Assembly (NCBI GenBank): GCA_025361565.1
Contig: JANYKN010000189.1
Span: 62,001 to 126,000 of the forward strand
Direction: 5' to 3'
Length of the DNA: 64,000 bases
DNA from: Bacteroidota bacterium
GTDB taxonomy: Bacteria; Bacteroidota; Bacteroidia; Bacteroidales; NBLH01
The notes beneath the pieces are model-generated. The model had not been told where the DNA came from. It searched no databases and saw only the letters and a list, made by a program, of their open reading frames with translations. The position numbers and the translations under genes were made by a program. Of this stretch, positions 59,180 to 64,000 are shown piece after piece; the stretch's first letter is position 1, and each line of letters opens with the position of its first letter.

Positions 59180-59633
59180 GTCTGTGTTTCAGGATTAAAT
59201 TTAATGAAAATATTTATCATGATCATCCTTAAGTAATATAAATTATTCAAGTTTTTTAAATATTAAAAATACCATCTTATCAATTATATTTACTGTTTTA
59301 ATAAACACTCTGTTTTTAAGAACTTTGTTATAATAAACTATCTCGCCGCAAGCGGACGAGGTATTGATGTGAAAAGATTTTCTTATATTTCGCTGCAAGC
59401 AGCGGGGAATAAGACCAAAGATCCCTACAAGCTACGCTTTCGGGATCAGTTCGACTGAATAATTTTAATGCGTCTTCGACTTTTAAAATAATTGTCTCAC
59501 TGATTTAACAGTCTTTTAAAATCGAACTTCAGCTCTAAAATCAAATGAAAATAAGAAATTAAAATTGAGCAGTAATAATTGAAAAAGTGCCAAATATTTC
59601 GTATATTGTTAGGATGTTCAAAATGTACAAACT
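59180..59633. other. gene-free spacer with a cluster of small hairpins
   Basis: No supported gene. The middle part (59342-59458) is distinctly richer in GC than its surroundings and folds as four consecutive hairpins, listed as a repeat. The last 100 bases should contain the promoter of the universal stress gene. Confidence 0.5.
59342..59458. repeat. intergenic cluster of four short hairpins
   Basis: CTCGCCGC-AA-GCGG-A-CGAG (59342-59360); CGCTGC-AA-GCAGCG (59391-59404); GATCCC...GGGATC (59420-59447); and TCAGT-TCG-ACTGA (59446-59458). The GC-richer composition suggests an inserted dispersed repeat. Confidence 0.65.
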
Positions 59634-60743
59634 ATGGAAAACCGATATATTACCATTGCAACATTGAATAAATCCGATTCAGGATTATTCAGCAAACAAC
59701 TTGAAAATAAACACATTAATTGCATACTTACTGAAGCCAAAGCCGTAAAAGTTAACGAACAGGATGGAGTTCGTATCAAAGTAATGGAAAAAGACAGGAA
59801 AGTAGCAATTCATGAACTTGATGAATTTAGAAGCACTTATGGAATTAAAGAATTTGAGCAAGATATTTTTTCTCATGAAATTGAGCGTATTTTAGTTCCC
59901 GTTGATTTTTCGGAATATTCAAAAAATGCTTGCCAGTATGCGATCGGTTTGGCCAGGGTACTAGATGCAGAAGTTATGCTTTTGCATGCCTATTATTTTC
60001 CGGTAATTAACGCTATTGATTATGGCGATGGCTTAAATTACGTAGTTGCATTAAACGACACAATTTCTGAAATTGCCGATAAAGCCCGCGAAGGATTATT
60101 AAAGTTGTATGAAGAACTTTCAACAGAAATTAAAATTAAGAATTATGTAAATGTCAAACTTAATTTCACATTGGCAAATGGTAATCCTGTAAATGAGATT
60201 ATGAATATGTATCACAAATACAGACCCGATTTAATTGTAATGGGAACCCAGGGAAAAACAAAATTGGCAAAAGAACAACTTGGAAGTGTTGCTGCCAGCA
60301 CAATTAACGATACAAAGGTTCCTGTTCTAACTATCCCTGAAATATCAAAATTTAAAGGAATTGGAAAAGTAAATATATTATACGCCACAAACTTTGATGA
60401 TTCAGATTACAAAGCCATAAAAAAATTGATGACGTTGGTTTATCTTTTCGAAGTGAAAATTTATTTTGTCCACATAGGTAAAAAAGATGAAGTTAGCCTG
60501 ATAAAAATTGATTCATTAAAAGATTTGTTTAATAATCTGTATCCTGGTTATGATTTTGAATGTTTAATTGTTGAACATGAAGATATTCTACAAACTCTTC
60601 AACAATTTATTATAGATCGTTCAATCGACTTAATTGCAATGACAACACATAAGCGGAATTTTATCAAACAGATTTTTTATCCGAGCATGACCAAGAAAAT
60701 GCTTTTCCAAACAGATACGCCTATGTTGACTTTTCATGCTTAA
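59634..60743 (+). CDS. universal stress protein with N-terminal DUF2007-like segment and two Usp domains
   Basis: A 369-residue cytoplasmic protein. Residues 1-70 (ITIATLNKSDSGLFSKQLEN, VNEQDGVRIKVMEKDRKVAI) resemble DUF2007 signal-transducing domains. The first UspA domain (about 83-235) has RILVPVDFSEYSKNACQYAI and the ATP-binding type loop DLIVMGTQGKTKLAKEQLGSVAASTI. The second domain (about 243-369) is shorter and less conserved (NILYATNFDDSDYKAIKKLM; DLIAMTTHKRNFIKQIFYPS) and may not bind ATP. Tandem Usp proteins respond to stress or growth arrest. The DUF2007 fusion is a less common arrangement. It converges with the next gene with only 15 bases between stops. Confidence 0.88.
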   Translation: MENRYITIATLNKSDSGLFSKQLENKHINCILTEAKAVKVNEQDGVRIKVMEKDRKVAIHELDEFRSTYGIKEFEQDIFSHEIERILVPVDFSEYSKNACQYAIGLARVLDAEVMLLHAYYFPVINAIDYGDGLNYVVALNDTISEIADKAREGLLKLYEELSTEIKIKNYVNVKLNFTLANGNPVNEIMNMYHKYRPDLIVMGTQGKTKLAKEQLGSVAASTINDTKVPVLTIPEISKFKGIGKVNILYATNFDDSDYKAIKKLMTLVYLFEVKIYFVHIGKKDEVSLIKIDSLKDLFNNLYPGYDFECLIVEHEDILQTLQQFIIDRSIDLIAMTTHKRNFIKQIFYPSMTKKMLFQTDTPMLTFHA

Positions 60744-60758
60744 CAATATTTTTAAGTT

Positions 60759-63700
60759 TTAAAAATTAGCCTTCAACTGAACATTGCCGTTGTGGATTGT
60801 TTGGCCAAGTTCAGATGTGCGACCATTATAGCCAAGACTTAGATAAAATACTTTTGAAAGTTTTTGATTGTAGCTGATGGTCCAAATCAAATTTTTGCCA
60901 ACCTTTAAACCTTCCAACATTTCGTAAGCCACTGATGTTGATGTTTCTGCGTTATAGTTTACCAGAACAAAACTTAAATCGGCCTGAATATTAACTTTTG
61001 TTGAAAGAACCTTATTTATATTTAGTTTTATTTCGCTGAGGCGGCTATTCTCTGTGCCGATTTTATTGTTTTTCAGCGATATCCTGTAAAGAATAGTAGA
61101 ATAGAAAGACTCTCCTGGCTGCAATTGCAAGCTCACCTCATTCGACTTATTTTTTATTTGATAGTTTTTCCAACTAAAATATTCACTTGTCAGACTTTGT
61201 TCACCCAACAAGGCAGTATTAAATAAAGTCAACAGGTTCATCATCTTCCATCTTAGCCGCAGGGAATGATTGAGAATGATCCGGTTATCTGTTCCATTCA
61301 CAAGCAGGCTCTTGTTGATATTGTTTTCGAAAAGGTAATCGGCTTGCCATTTTCTGTTCACACTTTTTAATGAAAAGTTATTCCGAATCATCATAACCCG
61401 ACTAATTAAATAACGATTATCTTTCAAATCTGGAATAAAATTAGGATGATCTGACTTTTGCAATAACCTATATGCGAACTGATCCGAAAATAATGAAAGA
61501 AAACCCCTAATACCCACTTTCTTTAGCCAAACGCGATCGGGCTGAATTAAAAATGACTGGTTCATTTGCGTTGTATATGCTCTAACATATTCATTTCCGG
61601 GCATAAATAATCTAATGTAATTAGCTTCATCAACAAATTTTGCAAATTCAAACTCGTCTAATTCTTTGATATTGTTCTTGTTATAATCAATCCAGGTATA
61701 TTGCCCCTGCCCTTTCTGAACTTCAACATATATATACTCCTTTTTTATTTCAAGCCCGGAACCCGTTTCATAAAAAAAGCTATAGTTTATGGAACCTTTA
61801 GCCAATTGAACATTTATTTCTTGTCGTCCTGATAAAATTTCTTCAGTCTTTTTTTCAAAATTTGACGAATCGATATACTCCAAATTTCTGTAGGTTAGAA
61901 GATTCTTTATTTTCAATGATTTATTTCGAACCATATTTATTCCCGCTTGTGCAGTATTCGCTATGGAATAGGATTGCAAATTATTTGAAACCGGAAAATA
62001 GTCATGCCGGTATTTATAACTTGCAAAATATTTATTGAGTGAAGAATCCGGTTCATTAACAAAAACAGTATACTCCGAAAACTTGAAACTTGACATCAAT
62101 AAACTATCTGCTGGAATAAAATGACGTGTATTTTGTTCTGTTTCTTCAGAAACACCAATCGTAATAAATTTTAGGTGTTCTGAAAGAATTGTTTTGTGCC
62201 TGAGAAATTCAGATTCATTTGAAATATCATTGGTATTCAAAAAACTTGTATTAGACTCAAACTTAAATCCTTTAAATTTTAGTTCTGAATCAAAAGATGC
62301 TTTTTTACCAGCATAATTATTTGACCTAAGCATATAATTTCCAGTAAAATTAATAAAACCAAGATCTTTTTTTTGAAATATTATGCCGCCAGTTATGCGC
62401 TGCTCCTGCCAGGAATTAATTTGAGCAGGCAAGTTCCAATCACGCTCAAATTCAACATCATAGAAATTCTCTATTGGTTTAAATTTTTTATCGCCCATCT
62501 GATAATTCGCAAATACTTTGAATTGAATATTATTGGTATCCCTATTTAGTAATCCCTGTTCAATGTTAAGTTTTAATGCGTATCCTTTGTCATCACCGTT
62601 ATCCTTTGATGAATAAGTATTTACATCATAGTTTGTGAAAGCCATCTCAAAACCACTTGAAGCAAATTTTCCTATCTTAAAATTGCCACCAATAGTTGCC
62701 ATTGTGCTTTTTTTTGGAGTTATAAAGATTGCAATTGGTTCATAAGCTCCTTGCTTTATCCCATTTACAGGAGAAAACCATTCGTAAACTTTTCCATTAG
62801 CGTTATTTAATATTGGTTTGTAATTTCCATTATTTTCGCCTACATACGAAAATCCCAATTGATAAATAGCATTTAAAGAATTGGTAGAATATTGATAAAT
62901 ACTATCATAGATTTGTCCATTGATGACGGTATCTTTTTGTAGGTACAAAATTTTGTCATTTCCAAAATCAACTTGTTTTATATATGGAGCAATGGCCAAC
63001 TGAATACTATCTCCTACCGATGCCAAAAAAGATTTGGTTTTATTGTCATAATTTTCAGATAAAGGATCGTTATTATTGTCTTTTTCAGTATAAATGTTAA
63101 ACCAAAAAGAAGCATTTTTACCTTGTAAATAATTCGTTTGAAAAGCCTGAAGTCTGGGATAAAACTGTTGCGCATATTCAAATTCAACAATTATCCTCGA
63201 ATCTTTTGATATCGGTTGGTTGCTTGTAAAAACAATTTCGGCAGAATTATAATCAATTACATAATCGAATTTTTCACCTCGAGCAAGCAACCGTCCGTCC
63301 ATATAAACTTTTTCAGAATTCGATAAGATAATTATATAAGTCTCATTATTAGCCCCGAATAAACGATAAGGCCCTTGATTCCCTTCAATTCCTTGTATCT
63401 TTAGCCTTGTATATTTTCCTTTTGCCAAACCAGCGCTTAATTCAGATTTCAACGAGAATTGCTTTGATTTTCCTAAATCAAAGCCCGAATACATTTGAAG
63501 ACCTCTGGCTTGCTTTTTCAATTCCATAAAATATCCATGAGGTTTATCCAATTCAATATCACCGAGTTTGATGCCTGATTTTTTAGTAAACAAATGGATA
63601 TAGATTTTGTCAAATTCTTGGATCTGTTGCGTATTTCCTTCTGGTTGAATAGGTAAATTATTATCAGAAATGGCTGCAAGTATCGAAACTTCATCATTAA

Positions 63701-64000
63701 TCTTTCCGGATAACTGCAGGTTTAGGTTCGATAGACTTACCAAGTCACGTTGATTACCAAAAGCTAAACCGCGAGAAATACTTCCATTTTTATCTAGTTT
63801 ATCATCATCGGTAAAACCATTCCCTATTTCGGAATCATCAGCTTGATTTTTCTGCTTTAAATGAAAGTTGCCAATAATAAGCGCGGTATCTTTATGTTTA
63901 TACGTTTCCGAAATATCCATTGGTAATATTCTATACTTAAGATGAATGCTTTTAAAAGCATTTTCATTATTATGCTTCTTAATAATGAGTTGAGATTTAG
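60759..64000 (-). CDS. large outer-membrane beta-barrel-like protein, 5' partial
   Basis: The minus-strand frame stays open to the window edge, so the ATG at 63920 is probably internal and about 1079 residues of the C-terminal part are visible. The sequence is rich in alternating beta strands throughout and ends NVQLKANF, a terminal Phe as in BAM-inserted barrels. The first part contains DLVSLSNLNLQLSGKINDEV, KIYIHLFTKKSGIKLGDIEL, IEGNQGPYRLFGANNETYII and EKVYMDGRLLARGEKFDYVIDY. These motifs recur in unnamed Bacteroidota surface proteins. I do not recognise a named family. It has no neighbour that reveals its role. Confidence 0.72.
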   Translation of the reverse strand, partial: KSQLIIKKHNNENAFKSIHLKYRILPMDISETYKHKDTALIIGNFHLKQKNQADDSEIGNGFTDDDKLDKNGSISRGLAFGNQRDLVSLSNLNLQLSGKINDEVSILAAISDNNLPIQPEGNTQQIQEFDKIYIHLFTKKSGIKLGDIELDKPHGYFMELKKQARGLQMYSGFDLGKSKQFSLKSELSAGLAKGKYTRLKIQGIEGNQGPYRLFGANNETYIIILSNSEKVYMDGRLLARGEKFDYVIDYNSAEIVFTSNQPISKDSRIIVEFEYAQQFYPRLQAFQTNYLQGKNASFWFNIYTEKDNNNDPLSENYDNKTKSFLASVGDSIQLAIAPYIKQVDFGNDKILYLQKDTVINGQIYDSIYQYSTNSLNAIYQLGFSYVGENNGNYKPILNNANGKVYEWFSPVNGIKQGAYEPIAIFITPKKSTMATIGGNFKIGKFASSGFEMAFTNYDVNTYSSKDNGDDKGYALKLNIEQGLLNRDTNNIQFKVFANYQMGDKKFKPIENFYDVEFERDWNLPAQINSWQEQRITGGIIFQKKDLGFINFTGNYMLRSNNYAGKKASFDSELKFKGFKFESNTSFLNTNDISNESEFLRHKTILSEHLKFITIGVSEETEQNTRHFIPADSLLMSSFKFSEYTVFVNEPDSSLNKYFASYKYRHDYFPVSNNLQSYSIANTAQAGINMVRNKSLKIKNLLTYRNLEYIDSSNFEKKTEEILSGRQEINVQLAKGSINYSFFYETGSGLEIKKEYIYVEVQKGQGQYTWIDYNKNNIKELDEFEFAKFVDEANYIRLFMPGNEYVRAYTTQMNQSFLIQPDRVWLKKVGIRGFLSLFSDQFAYRLLQKSDHPNFIPDLKDNRYLISRVMMIRNNFSLKSVNRKWQADYLFENNINKSLLVNGTDNRIILNHSLRLRWKMMNLLTLFNTALLGEQSLTSEYFSWKNYQIKNKSNEVSLQLQPGESFYSTILYRISLKNNKIGTENSRLSEIKLNINKVLSTKVNIQADLSFVLVNYNAETSTSVAYEMLEGLKVGKNLIWTISYNQKLSKVFYLSLGYNGRTSELGQTIHNGNVQLKANF

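Overview
The window comes from a Bacteroidota genome, most likely an environmental member of the Bacteroidales/Marinilabiliales type. This rests on an AT-rich sequence, SusC/SusD proteins, a FecR anti-sigma factor with an ECF sigma factor, a type IX secretion sorting domain, a DUF4270 lipoprotein, many Cys-lipoboxes, several TAnnTTTG promoter elements and weak Shine-Dalgarno signals. No 16S rRNA gene is present, so the rank cannot be narrowed further. Layout: (1) 1-1806 holds the end of a 6-phosphofructokinase gene and a small triheme cytochrome c. (2) 2119-12806 is a type I restriction-modification island: hsdM, a GxxExxY nuclease-like gene, a truncated BRO gene, a KilA-N gene, a frameshifted BRO gene, hsdS, an XRE/ImmA-IrrE regulator-protease with a PIN-domain partner, a HigA-like regulator, and hsdR. 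It is full of small palindromic DNA structures, some inserted in frame in coding sequence. (3) An initiator tRNA-fMet and a T9SS-exported M1 peptidase follow. (4) 15180-18858 carries a PPOX-family protein, an acyl-CoA ligase and two SiaC-like phosphoproteins. (5) 18980-27776 has four secreted or anchored beta-propeller proteins facing a sigma factor/FecR pair, which is followed by an unusual STN-domain protein with about twelve QISGFSN repeats. (6) 27832-44802 is a large predicted ribose/ADP-ribose scavenging locus: a divergent helical protein (candidate regulator), ribokinase, SusC, SusD, three exported ADP-ribosylglycohydrolases, two tandem-domain esterases and a sugar permease. (7) 44980-64000 is mostly housekeeping: a DASS transporter, glmS, a DUF4270 lipoprotein, a stand-alone GT5 domain, panC, panD, hldE-type adenylyltransferase, radA, a NarL/DesK-type two-component pair, a serine-less ACP-like protein, a TPR protein, a double universal stress protein and the C-terminal part of a large outer-membrane protein. 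How the parts work together: in region 6 the SusCD pair would import ribose-containing material. The lipid-anchored or periplasmic glycohydrolases and esterases would release ribose. The permease would take it into the cytoplasm and ribokinase would phosphorylate it. In region 2 the Hsd subunits form the restriction enzyme, while the BRO, KilA-N, XRE and PIN genes are embedded accessory or antirepressor-type genes. The strongest candidates for undescribed biology are the palindrome-ended GxxExxY cassette with its solo in-frame copy inside hsdS, the hairpins that differ in sequence but sit at the same codons of the two BRO genes, the expanded rus-like locus, and the STN/QISGFSN protein next to FecR.
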